A stretch of 64,000 nt of DNA from Pseudomonas sp. GM74 (GCF_000282455.1 NZ_AKJG01000045.1:1-64000), one strand, 5' to 3'. Positions 1 to 9,607 are shown, numbered from the stretch's first letter. The notes: a model not told the origin generated them from the letters alone. Numbers and translations: made by a program.

Positions 1-34
1 GTCGACCGGCTGCTCCTACAGGGAGGGCGTGGAT

Positions 35-319
35 TTACTGCTTTTCCGGCGGCAACTCGGGCAATGCTCGCAGGGCAGCTTCGTACCATTCGGTGTTGAA
101 CGCGCGGTCTTCTTCGAGGATCGCGTCGATTTCTACCGCCAAAACATGAGCCATCAGGTTGAGGATATCTTCCCGCTCGTAACCCACCAGCGTCAGCTTG
201 TTGAACGTCGCCTTGGCCGCTGGCGGGTTGTCGCTTTCGATCTGGTTTTCGATGGCCTGGATCAGGGTGCTTTCGGCGAACTCTTCTTCGTCGTTGTCGA
301 TATCGGTTGGCTCGCTCAT
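35..319 (-). CDS. conserved hypothetical acidic protein (94 aa)
   Basis: I do not recognise a family with a known function. It is a small soluble protein with no signal peptide or membrane segment. Its N-terminus is very acidic (a DNDEEEF stretch near residue 7) and the rest looks helical. The start at 319 is chosen over an in-frame codon 39 bases upstream because a GAGG-type ribosome binding site lies just before this ATG. It sits downstream of nothing visible on its strand and is divergent from the glutathione S-transferase gene. A hypothetical gene near argH is also present in P. aeruginosa as far as I recall. Coding is likely because the acidic, lysine-poor composition and GC-rich third positions look natural. 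Confidence 0.75.
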   Translation of the reverse strand: MSEPTDIDNDEEEFAESTLIQAIENQIESDNPPAAKATFNKLTLVGYEREDILNLMAHVLAVEIDAILEEDRAFNTEWYEAALRALPELPPEKQ

Positions 320-443
320 GGCAGGCTCCTCAGGGAAAGGCGGCCAGTTTACCCGCATTCAGCGGCGTGATGCTGCTGGCAAGAATCCCGGCAGCGTTCT
401 ATAAACAGGCACTGCCCACCCCGCACGGCCTGGAGGCTTTGTG

Positions 444-1103
444 ATGATCAAGCTTTATGGATTCTCCGTCAGTAACTACTACAACATGGTCAAACTGGCG
501 CTGCTGGAAAAAGGCCTGCCCTTCGAAGAAGTGCCGTTTTACGCTGGCACCAGCCCCGAGGCATTGGCCATCAGCCCTCGCGGAAAGGTCCCGGTGCTGC
601 AGGTAGAGCAGGGCTTCATCAATGAAACCAGCGTGATCCTCGAGTACATCGAGCAGAGCCAGAAAGGCACGCCTTTGCTGCCGAGCGATCCGTTCGAACG
701 CGCGCAGGTGTTGGCACTGGCCAGGGAAATCGAGCTGTACATCGAATTGCCAGGCCGCGCCTGCTATCCCGAAGCCTTTTTCGGCATGACCCTGCCGGAT
801 GCGATCAAGGAAAAAACCAAAGCCGAATTGTTGCTGGGGATGGCGGCGCTGGGCCGGCACGGAAAATTCAGCCCTTACGTGGCTGGCGACAGCTTGAGCG
901 TGGCGGATCTGTATTTCCTGTTCAGCGTGCCGCTGGCGTGTGGGGTCGCCAAGAAGTTGTTTGGCATCGATTTGTTGGCCGAGATGCCGAAGGCCAAGGC
1001 GCTGCTGGAGTTTTTGGGGGGGAATCCGAACGTGCAGCGTGTGGCGGCGGACCGGGAAGCCGCGATGCCGGCGTTCCTGGCGATGATTGCTGCCAAAAAA
1101 TAG
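444..1103 (+). CDS. glutathione S-transferase family protein
   Basis: A 219-residue cytosolic glutathione transferase. The N-terminal thioredoxin-like domain begins with MIKLYGF and contains the GKVPVLQ segment with the cis-proline that contacts glutathione, followed by NETSVILEYIE, the usual end of this domain and the gamma-glutamyl binding part. Residues from about 90 form the helical C-terminal domain, including SVADLYF, which resembles the N-capping box helix. GGAG at 432-435 supports the ATG at 444; a GTG three bases upstream is also possible. It likely conjugates or reduces electrophiles with glutathione; the substrate cannot be read from sequence. A REP doublet follows it before the convergent argH gene. 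Confidence 0.88.
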   Translation: MIKLYGFSVSNYYNMVKLALLEKGLPFEEVPFYAGTSPEALAISPRGKVPVLQVEQGFINETSVILEYIEQSQKGTPLLPSDPFERAQVLALAREIELYIELPGRACYPEAFFGMTLPDAIKEKTKAELLLGMAALGRHGKFSPYVAGDSLSVADLYFLFSVPLACGVAKKLFGIDLLAEMPKAKALLEFLGGNPNVQRVAADREAAMPAFLAMIAAKK

Positions 1104-1126
1104 TTCTGTGGCGTTCTGAAGTCAGT

Positions 1127-1219
1127 CATCGCGGGCAAGCCCGCTCCCACAGGGTTGTGTGTCGTTCGCGAGTCTGCGGCACGACACGAATCCTGTGGGA
1201 GCGGGCTTGCCCGCGAAGC
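1127..1219. repeat. REP doublet (inverted pair)
   Basis: Two copies of the Pseudomonas REP palindrome in opposite orientation (GCGGGCAAGCCCGCTCCCAC and its reverse) separated by about 35 bases. It lies between the convergent GST and argH genes, where it can fold as a large hairpin. Confidence 0.9.
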
Positions 1220-1225
1220 TTTTAA

Positions 1226-2620
1226 CTAACGGCTGGCCAGAAGTGCCTGGCCGCGCACTACAGCAGCCTTCACCTGCGCCGGCGCGGTGCCGCCGATGTG
1301 GTTGCGGGCATTGACCGAGCCTTCCAGGGTCAGCACGGCGAACACGTCCTGATCGATCTGATCACTGAACTTGCGCAGTTCTTCCAGGCTCATTTCCGCC
1401 AGGTCTTTGCCGCTGTCCACACCGTACTTCACGGCATGGCCGACGATTTCGTGGCAATCACGGAATGGCAGGCCGCGACGCACCAGGTAGTCGGCCAGAT
1501 CGGTGGCGGTGGAGAAACCGCGCAGGGCCGCTTCGCGCATCATTGCGTGCTTGGGCTTGATCGCGGGGACCATGTCAGCAAAGGCTCGCAGCGAGTCGCG
1601 CAGGGTGTCGGCGGCGTCGAACAGCGGTTCCTTGTCTTCCTGGTTGTCCTTGTTATAGGCCAAAGGCTGGCCTTTCATCAGGGTCAGAAGGCCCATCAGC
1701 GCGCCGAACACGCGACCGGTCTTGCCACGCACGAGTTCCGGCACGTCCGGGTTTTTCTTTTGCGGCATGATCGAACTGCCGGTGCAGAAACGGTCCGGCA
1801 GGTCGATGAACTGGAACTGCGCGCTGGTCCACAGCACCAGTTCCTCGGAGAAACGCGACAGGTGCATCATCGCGATACTGGCCGCCGAGCAGAATTCGAT
1901 GGCGAAGTCACGATCGGAGACGTTGTCCAGCGAATTGCCGCCAACCGCGTCGAAACCCAGGAGTTGGGCGGTGTATTCGCGATCGATCGGATAGGTGGTG
2001 CCGGCCAGCGCCGCGCTGCCCAGTGGCATGCGGTTGGTGCGCTTGCGGCAGTCGACCAGGCGTTCGTAGTCGCGGCTGAGCATTTCGAACCAGGCCAGCA
2101 TGTGGTGCCCGAACGTCACCGGCTGTGCGGTCTGCAGGTGGGTGAACCCCGGCATGATGCTGGCGGCTTCGCGCTCGGCCTGCTCCAGCAGGCCTTTTTG
2201 CAGGCGGGTGATTTCGGCCAGGATAAGGTCGATCTCGTCACGCAGCCACAGACGGATGTCGGTGGCGACCTGATCGTTACGGCTGCGGCCGGTGTGCAGT
2301 TTTTTACCGGTCACGCCGATGCGGTCGGTCAGGCGCGCCTCGATATTCATGTGAACGTCTTCGAGGTCGATGCGCCAGTCGAACTGACCGGCCTCGATTT
2401 CACCCTGGATGGTGTTCAGGCCATCGATGATGCTGTCGCGCTCGGCATCGGTTAGCACGCCGACCTTGGCCAGCATGGTGGCGTGGGCGATCGAGCCCAT
2501 GATGTCGTGGCGATACAGGCGCTGGTCGAAGGTGACGGAGGCGGTGAAGCGGGCGACGAAGGCGTCGACGGGTTCACTGAAGCGGCCGCCCCAGGACTGA
2601 TTGGTCTTGTCAGTGCTCAT
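1226..2620 (-). CDS. argH: argininosuccinate lyase
   Basis: Last step of arginine synthesis: splits argininosuccinate into arginine and fumarate. The 464-residue product has the expected length. The fumarase/aspartase superfamily signature [12 protein letters not shown] is present and carries the mobile catalytic loop serine; [13 protein letters not shown] and [14 protein letters not shown] are further substrate-site blocks. The start at 2620 gives [14 protein letters not shown], the usual ArgH N-terminus; 57 further codons upstream are open but unlike ArgH and arginine/proline rich. A REP doublet lies immediately after the stop. The gene faces away from algR. In P. aeruginosa the neighbour on that side is fimS/algZ, which is not here. 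Confidence 0.97.
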   Translation of the reverse strand: MSTDKTNQSWGGRFSEPVDAFVARFTASVTFDQRLYRHDIMGSIAHATMLAKVGVLTDAERDSIIDGLNTIQGEIEAGQFDWRIDLEDVHMNIEARLTDRIGVTGKKLHTGRSRNDQVATDIRLWLRDEIDLILAEITRLQKGLLEQAEREAASIMPGFTHLQTAQPVTFGHHMLAWFEMLSRDYERLVDCRKRTNRMPLGSAALAGTTYPIDREYTAQLLGFDAVGGNSLDNVSDRDFAIEFCSAASIAMMHLSRFSEELVLWTSAQFQFIDLPDRFCTGSSIMPQKKNPDVPELVRGKTGRVFGALMGLLTLMKGQPLAYNKDNQEDKEPLFDAADTLRDSLRAFADMVPAIKPKHAMMREAALRGFSTATDLADYLVRRGLPFRDCHEIVGHAVKYGVDSGKDLAEMSLEELRKFSDQIDQDVFAVLTLEGSVNARNHIGGTAPAQVKAAVVRGQALLASR

Positions 2621-3081
2621 GAATTCGCTCGTATCGGCTTGAAGTAAGAAGGCGTGGAACGCTGGCGCGGATAATAACAGGGTTGCCAATCCTGTCGCTG
2701 ACACTGGTCGATACGTTTTTTTGGGGAGAGAAAGCCCGGGCCGGGGCAAGAGTCGCGCATTTTTGCAGAACGATATTTTCCATTTGAGCAATATCGTCCC
2801 GGCAACCGTCTACAGTTGGACAGTAGGATCAGCGCATTTCTCGGTGTAGCCGCTGACTATAAGAAGAGTGGGGTGTTCATATTGCGTATCAGCAAACCCT
2901 GTGGCGATGCATCGCCAACGCGGGCCTGGGCCGCCAATCGCCCGGCAGATGAAAATTTAGCCGCCGGACCAGCGGCACTTTTTGACGCTCGCGCTAGTCT
3001 TAGCGTGGATCGCGGTGACGGACGTCACTTCACCTGTCTACGCTATCCTTGTGCGAGACTCACGCAGGAATCCAGCGCAAT
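2621..3081. other. argH-algR intergenic region without algZ
   Basis: About 460 bases between the divergent argH and algR starts. In P. aeruginosa a histidine kinase gene of roughly 1.1 kb (fimS/algZ) occupies this place. Here there is no room for it, and I see no kinase motif in any frame. The region presumably holds the argH promoter and the algR promoter. An 89-codon open frame at 2816-3085 has no family resemblance and is probably chance. Confidence 0.7.
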
Positions 3082-3828
3082 ATGAATGTCCTGATCGTTG
3101 ATGACGAACCCTTGGCCCGCGAGCGCCTGAGCCGAATGGTTGGCGAACTCGAGGGGTACAGTGTCCTGGAGCCTAGTGCCACGAATGGCGAAGAGGCGTT
3201 GGCACTGATCGACAGCCACAAGCCGGATATCGTGTTGCTCGATATCCGCATGCCCGGCCTGGATGGCCTTCAAGTGGCTGCTCGGTTGTGTGAACGCGAA
3301 ACTCCCCCCGCCGTGGTGTTCTGCGCCGGGCCCGATGAATTTGCCGTGGAAGCCTTACAGGCCAGCGCCGTAGGCTATCTGGTGAAACCTGTGAGAACTG
3401 AACAATTACATGACGCATTAAAGAGAGCCGAGCGCCCCAATCGTGCCCAGCTCGCCGCCCTGACCCGCCCGGCTGCCGAAAGCGGCAACGGCCCGCGCAG
3501 CCATATCAGCGCCCGAACCCGTAAAGGGATCGAGCTGATTCCGCTGGATCAGGTGGTGTATTTCATTGCCGACCACAAATACGTGACCTTGCGCCACGAA
3601 AGCGGCGAAGTGCTGCTCGATGAGCCGCTCAAGGCTCTCGAAGACGAGTTCGGTGACCGTTTTGTGCGTATCCATCGCAATGCACTGGTCGCCCGCGAGC
3701 GTATCGAGCGATTGCAACGCACCCCCCTGGGGCATTTTCAGCTGTTCCTCAAAGGCCTCAATGGTGATGCGCTGATCGTCAGCCGGCGTCATGTGGCTGG
3801 GGTACGCAAAATGATGCAACAGCTTTAA
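3082..3828 (+). CDS. algR: LytTR-family response regulator AlgR
   Basis: A 248-residue regulator nearly collinear with P. aeruginosa AlgR, which controls alginate, type IV pili, twitching and virulence genes. The receiver domain (about 1-120) keeps the acidic pair D7-D8, the phospho-acceptor D54 in LLDIRMPG, and the lysine of VKP. However, the switch threonine after strand 4 (TAHDEF in P. aeruginosa from memory) reads AGPDEF here, so residue 82 is alanine. The C-terminal LytTR DNA-binding domain (about 140-245) is intact, with FIADHKYVTLRH and FVRIHRNALVARE. The start at 3082 gives MNVLIVDDEP. Its usual kinase gene algZ/fimS is absent upstream, so this may be an orphan or phosphorylation-independent form. 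The heme genes follow after 138 bases. Confidence 0.93.
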   Translation: MNVLIVDDEPLARERLSRMVGELEGYSVLEPSATNGEEALALIDSHKPDIVLLDIRMPGLDGLQVAARLCERETPPAVVFCAGPDEFAVEALQASAVGYLVKPVRTEQLHDALKRAERPNRAQLAALTRPAAESGNGPRSHISARTRKGIELIPLDQVVYFIADHKYVTLRHESGEVLLDEPLKALEDEFGDRFVRIHRNALVARERIERLQRTPLGHFQLFLKGLNGDALIVSRRHVAGVRKMMQQL

Positions 3829-3966
3829 ACAGCTGTTCGCAGGCCAATTTTACACCCGATTGCCGGACATCCGGGGCCAGGGAGGCCGAGTAGTATCTGA
3901 TACAAGTCAAAGTGGATTTGGCTGAGCTGTTATTATCCGTCGTATCTATTCAGTACGGATTGATCC

Positions 3967-4908
3967 ATGTCCTCTCGCCAGATCCGCATCGCCACCCGCA
4001 AAAGCGCTCTTGCCCTTTGGCAGGCCGAATACGTCAAAGCCCGTCTTGAAGCGGCTCATCCGGGCCTGCTGGTGACCCTCGTCCCCATGGTCAGTCGTGG
4101 TGACAAGCTGCTTGACTCGCCGCTGTCGAAAATCGGCGGCAAGGGCCTGTTCGTCAAGGAGCTCGAAACCGCGCTGCTGGAAAATGAAGCCGACATCGCC
4201 GTGCACTCCATGAAGGACGTGCCGATGGACTTCCCCGAAGGCCTCGGCCTGTTCTGCATCTGCGAGCGGGAAGACCCGCGCGATGCCTTCGTTTCCAACA
4301 CCTACACCAGCCTGGATGAGTTGCCCCGGGGCAGCATCGTCGGCACCTCCAGCCTGCGCCGTCAGGCTCAATTGCTGACCCGCCGTCCGGACCTGGAAAT
4401 CCGCTTCCTGCGCGGCAATGTCAACACTCGCCTGGCCAAGCTCGACGCCGGCGAATACGACGCCATCATCCTCGCCGCTGCCGGCCTGATCCGCCTGGGA
4501 TTCGAAGATCGCATCACCTCGGCCATCAGCGTCGACGACAGCCTTCCGGCCGGTGGCCAGGGCGCGGTGGGTATCGAATGCCGCAGCGACGACAGTGAAA
4601 TCCATGCGTTGCTGACACCTCTGCATCACCAGGACACCGCCACCCGCGTGACCGCTGAACGAGCCCTCAACAAGCACCTCAATGGTGGCTGCCAGGTGCC
4701 GATTGCCTGCTACGCCGTGCTGGAAGGTGAGCAGGTCTGGTTGCGCGGGCTGGTGGGTGATCCGGCCGGTGGCCTGCTGCTCAGCGCACAGGCCCGCGCC
4801 CCTCGCGAGGATGCCGAGGCGCTGGGTGTGCGAGTCGCCGAAGACCTGCTCAGCCAGGGTGCCGATGCCATCCTCAAAGCGGTCTATGGCGAGGCTGGTC
4901 ACGAGTGA
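3967..4908 (+). CDS. hemC: porphobilinogen deaminase (hydroxymethylbilane synthase)
   Basis: Joins four porphobilinogen units into hydroxymethylbilane in heme, siroheme and B12 synthesis. The 313-residue cytosolic enzyme has the cysteine that carries the dipyrromethane cofactor at C242 in [10 protein letters not shown], the same position as in E. coli HemC. The [13 protein letters not shown] start, the TSSLRRQAQ and [10 protein letters not shown] arginine-rich blocks and the [12 protein letters not shown] segment are all present. It opens the hemC-hemD-hemX-hemY operon; its stop overlaps the hemD GTG by four bases. No strong ribosome binding site precedes the ATG. Confidence 0.97.
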   Translation: MSSRQIRIATRKSALALWQAEYVKARLEAAHPGLLVTLVPMVSRGDKLLDSPLSKIGGKGLFVKELETALLENEADIAVHSMKDVPMDFPEGLGLFCICEREDPRDAFVSNTYTSLDELPRGSIVGTSSLRRQAQLLTRRPDLEIRFLRGNVNTRLAKLDAGEYDAIILAAAGLIRLGFEDRITSAISVDDSLPAGGQGAVGIECRSDDSEIHALLTPLHHQDTATRVTAERALNKHLNGGCQVPIACYAVLEGEQVWLRGLVGDPAGGLLLSAQARAPREDAEALGVRVAEDLLSQGADAILKAVYGEAGHE

Positions 4909-5672
4909 TCGGCTGGCGTTTGCTGCTGACGCGCCCCGCCGATGAAGCGGCGGCGCTTGGCAGTCTTCTGGCCGAGCAGGGGATATTCAGTAACAGCCTG
5001 CCGCTTTTGGACATCATGCCCATTGCGGCCACTGACACAATGCGCCAGGTGATTCTGGCGCTGGATCAGTTCTGCGCCGTCATCGTGGTCAGCAAGCCGG
5101 CAGCCCGGATCGGCATCGAGCTGCTCGATCGGTATTGGCCAACACCGCCCGATGTGAAGTGGTTCAGCGTCGGCGCGGCGACTGCGCAGATCCTCGAGGA
5201 TCACGGGCTGGACGTGAGCTTCCCGGCAGAAGGCGATGACAGTGAAGCCTTGCTCGAACTTTCCCGTCTGCGCGAGGCTATCGCACAACCGGATGCGCGA
5301 GTGCTGATCCTGCGCGGGGAGGGCGGGCGCGAGTTGCTGGCTGAGCGTTTGCGTGAGCTTGGTGCTAGTGTCGAGTATCTGGAATTGTACCGCCGGGGAT
5401 TGCCGATTTATCCGCCGACACTGCTGCCGCAACGGATCCAGGCGGAACGCCTGAACGGGTTGGTGGTCAGCAGTGGACAAGGCTTTGAGCACCTGCACCA
5501 ATTGGCCGGCGATGCCTGGCCGCAGTTGGCGCGGTTGCCGTTGTTTGTACCGAGCCCCAGGGTTGCCGAAATGGCGCGTGCCGCCGGGGCCAAAACAGTT
5601 GTGGATTGTCGCGGCGCCAGTGCCGCGGCCTTGCTGACGGCGTTGCGGGAGCATCCCGTACCCGTTTTCTGA
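4905..5672 (+). CDS. hemD: uroporphyrinogen-III synthase
   Basis: Closes hydroxymethylbilane to uroporphyrinogen III while inverting ring D. The 255-residue protein has the loose HemD pattern: [12 protein letters not shown] at the N-terminus, a VVSKPAA block, [12 protein letters not shown] and [16 protein letters not shown]. HemD sequences are poorly conserved, so position in the operon supports the call. Translation starts at a GTG overlapping the hemC stop (GTGA), which suggests coupling. Confidence 0.93.
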   Translation: MIGWRLLLTRPADEAAALGSLLAEQGIFSNSLPLLDIMPIAATDTMRQVILALDQFCAVIVVSKPAARIGIELLDRYWPTPPDVKWFSVGAATAQILEDHGLDVSFPAEGDDSEALLELSRLREAIAQPDARVLILRGEGGRELLAERLRELGASVEYLELYRRGLPIYPPTLLPQRIQAERLNGLVVSSGQGFEHLHQLAGDAWPQLARLPLFVPSPRVAEMARAAGAKTVVDCRGASAAALLTALREHPVPVF

Positions 5673-5688
5673 TGCAAAGGATGGATAC

Positions 5689-6870
5689 GTGAGCGAAACA
5701 GCCTTGCCTAAAGATGACTCGCGACCGGTGCTTGATGCACCTGTTGATGCACCTGTTGATGCACCTGTTGATGAAATGCCGCCGACGCCGTCACCACCTG
5801 CTGCCGAGCAGCGTCGAGGCAATGGTCTGGCAATCATCGCGCTGCTGTTGGGTGCGGCCGGTGTAGCGGTGGGTGGTTGGGGTGTCTGGCAGGTGCGTCA
5901 CCTGCAGGCCAATAATCAGCAGCAACTGAGCCAGGTGCAGGCGCTGAATGACCAGGCGCAAAGCCTCAAGCTCAATGAAGAGCGCCTGAGTGCACGCCTG
6001 GCGCAATTGCCTCCTGCCGATGAACTGGAAGCACGCAGTCGTCTGGTGATTCAGCTGCAAGGTGATCAGCAGCGGTTGAACCAACGGCTGGAAACCGTAC
6101 TCGGCGCCAGTCGCAAGGACTGGCGCCTGGCCGAGGCCGAGCACCTGCTGCGTCTGGCCAGTCTGCGACTGTCCGCCTTGCAGGACATCAGCAGTGCCCA
6201 GGCACTGGTCCAGGGTGCTGATGAGATACTGCGTGAGCAAAACGACCCGGGCTCCTTTGCCGCTCGCGAGCAGGTGGCCAAGACCCTGATCGCCTTGCGC
6301 AGCACCGAACAACCGGATCGCACCGGGCTGTTCCTGCGTCTGGGCGCGCTGCGCGATCAAGTGGCCAGCCTCACCGAGCTGGCGCCGGAGTACAAGGACC
6401 GTGGCGATTCGTTGCTGGGCCTGACTGCCGATGGCGACGGTGCCAGTCGCTGGGCGCAATGGTGGGATCAGATTTCGCGCTACATCCGTATCGATTTCAA
6501 TGCCGACAAAAACGTTCGTCCATTGCTGGCTGGCCAGAGCCTGAGTCAGGTACGCCTGGCCCTGAGCCTGGCGCTGGAGCAGGCACAGTGGGCCGCCCTC
6601 AATGGCCAGGCGGCGGTTTACTCCCAGGTGCTGGACGAAGCGCGGGACATCCTCAAGGGCAACTTCAACCCGGACAACGCTCAAAGCAAAGTCATGCTTG
6701 AGCAGGTCGCCGAGTTGAGCAGGCAACCCGTTACCGTCGTCACGCCGGATATGACCGGCACTCTGAGCGCGGTGCAGGGGTATCTGGAACGGCGCAACGT
6801 CAACGCCGAAGACTCGGTCAAGCCACTGACCAGGCCTGCCGCGAACGCCGCGCCGGAGGCCACGCCATGA
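5689..6870 (+). CDS. hemX: HemX-type inner-membrane protein
   Basis: A 393-residue protein encoded between hemD and hemY, the usual place of hemX in gammaproteobacteria. It has a short proline- and aspartate-rich cytoplasmic N-terminus with a DAPV motif repeated three times, one membrane segment (about residues 48-68, GNGLAIIALLLGAAGVAVGG), then a long alpha-helical, probably periplasmic coiled region rich in Q, L and R. Although often listed as a uroporphyrinogen methylase, no methyltransferase motif is visible, so I do not infer that activity. Translation begins at a GTG. The stop overlaps the hemY start by four bases. Confidence 0.88.
   Translation: MSETALPKDDSRPVLDAPVDAPVDAPVDEMPPTPSPPAAEQRRGNGLAIIALLLGAAGVAVGGWGVWQVRHLQANNQQQLSQVQALNDQAQSLKLNEERLSARLAQLPPADELEARSRLVIQLQGDQQRLNQRLETVLGASRKDWRLAEAEHLLRLASLRLSALQDISSAQALVQGADEILREQNDPGSFAAREQVAKTLIALRSTEQPDRTGLFLRLGALRDQVASLTELAPEYKDRGDSLLGLTADGDGASRWAQWWDQISRYIRIDFNADKNVRPLLAGQSLSQVRLALSLALEQAQWAALNGQAAVYSQVLDEARDILKGNFNPDNAQSKVMLEQVAELSRQPVTVVTPDMTGTLSAVQGYLERRNVNAEDSVKPLTRPAANAAPEATP
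5734..5773 (+). repeat. 12-bp tandem repeat inside hemX
   Basis: Three exact copies of GATGCACCTGTT (5734-5769) plus four bases of a fourth, encoding DAPV repeats near the HemX N-terminus. It is in frame and could vary in copy number by slippage without breaking the gene. Confidence 0.95.
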
Positions 6871-8105
6871 GACGCCTCTATGTGATCGTGTTCCTCGTGA
6901 TCGCCGCTGCCGCTGCGCTGGGGCTGGCGATTGCCGAACACTCCGGCTACGTGCTGATTGCCTACAAGACCTTCCGCTATGAATCGAGCCTGTGGGCTAC
7001 CTTGGCGCTGGTGGCTGTGCTCTGGTTGGTGATCTGGGGCATCAAGTCGCTGGTTGAACTGGTGATGGCTTCCAGTGGCGTGGTCAATCCGTGGTCACGA
7101 CGTAACCGCAGCCGTCGGGTGCAGGTGGCGATCGAACACGGTCAGCTGGACCTGGCCGAAGGTCGCTGGGCCAGCGCGCAGCGGCATTTGCATCGGGCCG
7201 CCGAAGCCGAACGCCAACCGCTGCTTTACTACCTCGGCGCTGCCCGTGCCGCGAACGAACTGGGCAATTACGAAGAAAGCGACAACTTGCTGGAGCGCGC
7301 CCTGGAGCGTCAGCCTCAGGCCGAGTTGGCGATCGCCTTGAGCCACGCCCAGTTGCAGACCGATCGCGGTGATACCGAAGGCGCCCTCGCTACCCTGCAA
7401 GCCATGCGTGAACGCCATCCTCATAACGCACAGACCCTGCGTCAATTGCAGCGCCTGCTTCAGCAACGTGGTGACTGGTCGGCAGTGATTCGCCTGCTGC
7501 CGGAGCTGCGCAAGGACAAAATCCTGCCGGCGGCCGAACTCGCCGAGTTGGAGCGTCGGGCGTGGGGGGCGAACCTGTCCCTGGCGGCGCAACGGGAAGA
7601 AGACGGAACAGTGGGGAAGCAATCGCTGGAGCGCGCCTGGCAACAACTGACTTCGGCACAGCGTCAGGAGCCGCAACTGGTGCTCGCGTATGCCGAGCAG
7701 TTGCGGCAACTGGGGGCTCAGGTCGAGGCCGAAGAAGTGCTGCGCACTGCGCTCAAGCGCAACTACGACAGTCATCTGGCCCGACTCTACGGACTGGTTC
7801 GCGGCAATGATCCAGCCCGCCAGTTGCAGGCCGCCGAAGGCTGGCTCAAGGACCATCCGACCGATCCGGGCCTGCTGCTGACACTGGGTCGTCTCTGCCT
7901 GCAAAACAGTTTGTGGGGCAAGGCTCGGGACTATCTGGAAAGCAGCCTGCGTATACAGCGCAATCCGGAAGCCTGTGCCGAGCTGGCACGCTTGCTGGCG
8001 CAAATGGGCGATGCCGAGCGCAGCAACCAGCTGTTTCAGGAAGGGCTGGGGTTGTTGGATGAACGCTTGCTCGCGGCCCCTCTGCCAGTGCCGGTCCGCG
8101 CTTGA
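6867..8105 (+). CDS. hemY: HemY-type tetratricopeptide membrane protein
   Basis: A 412-residue inner-membrane protein and last gene of the hemCDXY operon. Two N-terminal membrane segments (about residues 4-22 and 42-62) are followed by helical TPR-like pairs, for example YYLGAARAANELGNYEESDNLLERAL and further copies to the C-terminus. This is the gammaproteobacterial HemY, not the protoporphyrinogen oxidase of the same name in Bacillus. It is thought to assist late heme synthesis, perhaps as a scaffold. The ATG overlaps the hemX stop (ATGA). A short GC-rich inverted repeat (8114-8132) lies just after the stop but lacks a T-run. Confidence 0.9.
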   Translation: MRRLYVIVFLVIAAAAALGLAIAEHSGYVLIAYKTFRYESSLWATLALVAVLWLVIWGIKSLVELVMASSGVVNPWSRRNRSRRVQVAIEHGQLDLAEGRWASAQRHLHRAAEAERQPLLYYLGAARAANELGNYEESDNLLERALERQPQAELAIALSHAQLQTDRGDTEGALATLQAMRERHPHNAQTLRQLQRLLQQRGDWSAVIRLLPELRKDKILPAAELAELERRAWGANLSLAAQREEDGTVGKQSLERAWQQLTSAQRQEPQLVLAYAEQLRQLGAQVEAEEVLRTALKRNYDSHLARLYGLVRGNDPARQLQAAEGWLKDHPTDPGLLLTLGRLCLQNSLWGKARDYLESSLRIQRNPEACAELARLLAQMGDAERSNQLFQEGLGLLDERLLAAPLPVPVRA

Positions 8106-8368
8106 ACCATTCGCTGGCGCCGGATTCCGGCGCCTGAGCGATGACCCGCGGCGAGGGAGCAATTGCCCTTGCCGCAGTGCGATGATCAGTTGAAATTCAG
8201 TCGCAAAATTTCGTCGCAGGCAAAGTCCTACAGAGGACTACATTTTATCCTCTCGCCCGCGTCGGGATTTCCCTACACCTGTGCTGAAGTCTCCGTGGGC
8301 GCTTGCCTTGAAAGGCCGTCGCGCTTTCCTCTACCGTAATGGTCTGTCACTACTTTTACGGAAAAGCC
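8106..8368. other. hemY-dsbB intergenic region
   Basis: About 260 bases without a gene I can support. It holds a GGCGCC-centred inverted repeat directly after hemY and a second small palindrome (AGTCC-TACAG-AGGACT near 8226). A short open frame from 8281 runs into dsbB in another frame and is not convincing. A promoter for the dsbB-type gene is expected here. Confidence 0.5.
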
Positions 8369-8920
8369 ATGTCTTTGGCCTGCTCACGCTCCTTGTTTTT
8401 CATGGCTTTCATTGCGGGTGCCCTGGCGATGGGTGTTTCCTATTACCTGGAATATGCAGTCGGCCTGCGGCCTTGCGGCTTGTGTCTTGTGCAGCGGTTT
8501 TGCCTGGCGGTCCTTACCGGTGTCTGCCTGATGGCTTCGGTCCATGGCCCCGGTCGCTTCGGTAACGTTCTGTATTGGCTGCTCAGTCTTTGTTGCAGCC
8601 TGGCCGGCACTGTCACAGCGTGGCGACAGGTCCTGTTGCAAAGCCTTCCGGCGGAACAGGTAGCGGCGTGCTCGACGCATCTGGCGGACCTGTTGGCCAA
8701 TTCGCCGTGGCTATCGGTCGTACAGCAAATGTTCAAGGGGGCTGCCGATTGCGTGGAAATTTCCTGGACGCTGTTCGATCTGAGTCTCACCGAGTGGAGC
8801 CTGCTGTTCTTCGTCGCGATGGTGATTCTGGCCGTTTACCAGTCGCTGCGACTGGTCTGGACCAGCTATCAGCGACCACTCAGCGGCGAGTCGTCGCACC
8901 GGGCCTTTGCGGGCGATTAA
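8369..8920 (+). CDS. disulfide bond formation protein B (DsbB/DsbH type)
   Basis: Inner-membrane quinone-linked oxidase that reoxidises periplasmic DsbA. The 183-residue protein has four membrane segments and the two periplasmic cysteine pairs of the family: C36 and C39 in RPCGLCLVQR, and C101 with C128 (VAACSTH and AADCVEISW). The start at 8369 (MSLACSRSL) fits the first membrane helix; an upstream in-frame codon at 8339 would add ten poorly matching residues. The position next to algQ matches the dsbH locus of P. aeruginosa, a second DsbB paralogue there. Which paralogue this is cannot be settled from the window. Confidence 0.93.
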   Translation: MSLACSRSLFFMAFIAGALAMGVSYYLEYAVGLRPCGLCLVQRFCLAVLTGVCLMASVHGPGRFGNVLYWLLSLCCSLAGTVTAWRQVLLQSLPAEQVAACSTHLADLLANSPWLSVVQQMFKGAADCVEISWTLFDLSLTEWSLLFFVAMVILAVYQSLRLVWTSYQRPLSGESSHRAFAGD

Positions 8921-9097
8921 ACACTTGTATGAACTTTATCGCCTGCGTACCTTGAAGCCAGTGTCGTGCGGGCATAATCTGGCCCGCACGTGTCATTGGA
9001 ATTATGTTGCTCGATGACGCTCTGCCTGACCGCCCACCGAAGTTACAAGAGGCGAGCGGGCATAGAGCAGCTGACCCACAAGGGAAGAGAGATCACC

Positions 9098-9556
9098 ATG
9101 CTCGAAAGTTGTCAGAATGCTCAGGAACGCTGGGGCGGAGTGCACCTGCTGATCGATCGCTGGTTGCAGGAACGACACGAACTGATCGGGGCCTATGACG
9201 CTCTCGGCGCAAAGCCTGAGGTGCTGGGTGAGAACCGCAAGCCCTTGCAGGAATTCTGCGGCGTGCTGGTCGATTATGTATCGGCCGGGCATTTCGAGAT
9301 CTACGAGCAGCTGACGGGGGAGGCCAAAGCCTTCAACGACAAGCGTGGCCTGGAGCTCGCCGAGACGATCTACCCGCGTATCGACGTCATAACCGAGAAG
9401 CTGCTCGCTTTCAATGACCTGTGTGACGCGGGGAAGTGTGTCGCCGAAGAGTTCAAGACACTCGGCGGCCTGTTGCATGAGCGCTTTGAACTGGAAGACT
9501 GCCTGATCGAAGTGCTGCACACCGCCCACAAGGAAACTGATTCGGTTCAGGCCTGA
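9098..9556 (+). CDS. algQ: sigma-70 anti-sigma regulator AlgQ/Rsd
   Basis: A 152-residue helical protein of the Rsd/AlgQ family, which binds region 4 of the housekeeping sigma factor and frees RNA polymerase for alternative sigmas; in Pseudomonas it affects alginate and pyoverdine expression. Key family blocks are the [20 protein letters not shown]-terminus, [20 protein letters not shown] in the middle, and [14 protein letters not shown] near the end. The start at 9098 has a good AGGGAAGAGAG ribosome binding site upstream. A strong intrinsic terminator follows and separates it from the convergent FKBP gene. Confidence 0.95.
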   Translation: MLESCQNAQERWGGVHLLIDRWLQERHELIGAYDALGAKPEVLGENRKPLQEFCGVLVDYVSAGHFEIYEQLTGEAKAFNDKRGLELAETIYPRIDVITEKLLAFNDLCDAGKCVAEEFKTLGGLLHERFELEDCLIEVLHTAHKETDSVQA

Positions 9557-9577
9557 AGCACTTCCTGCAAGATCCCG

Positions 9578-9607
9578 AAACGGCGTGCCAAGGCACGCCG
9601 TTTTTCG
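9578..9607 (+). terminator. intrinsic terminator after algQ
   Basis: GC-rich stem AACGGCGTGCC / GGCACGCCGTT with a two-base loop, followed by a T-run on the plus strand. It lies between convergent algQ and the FKBP gene. Confidence 0.9.

Noticed and set aside
10..25. REP-like half element at the left window edge
   Set aside because: Only GCTCCTACAGG is visible; the rest lies outside the window.
2816..3085. 89-codon open frame in the argH-algR gap
   Set aside because: No family resemblance, weak start, and overlaps the algR start; probably chance.
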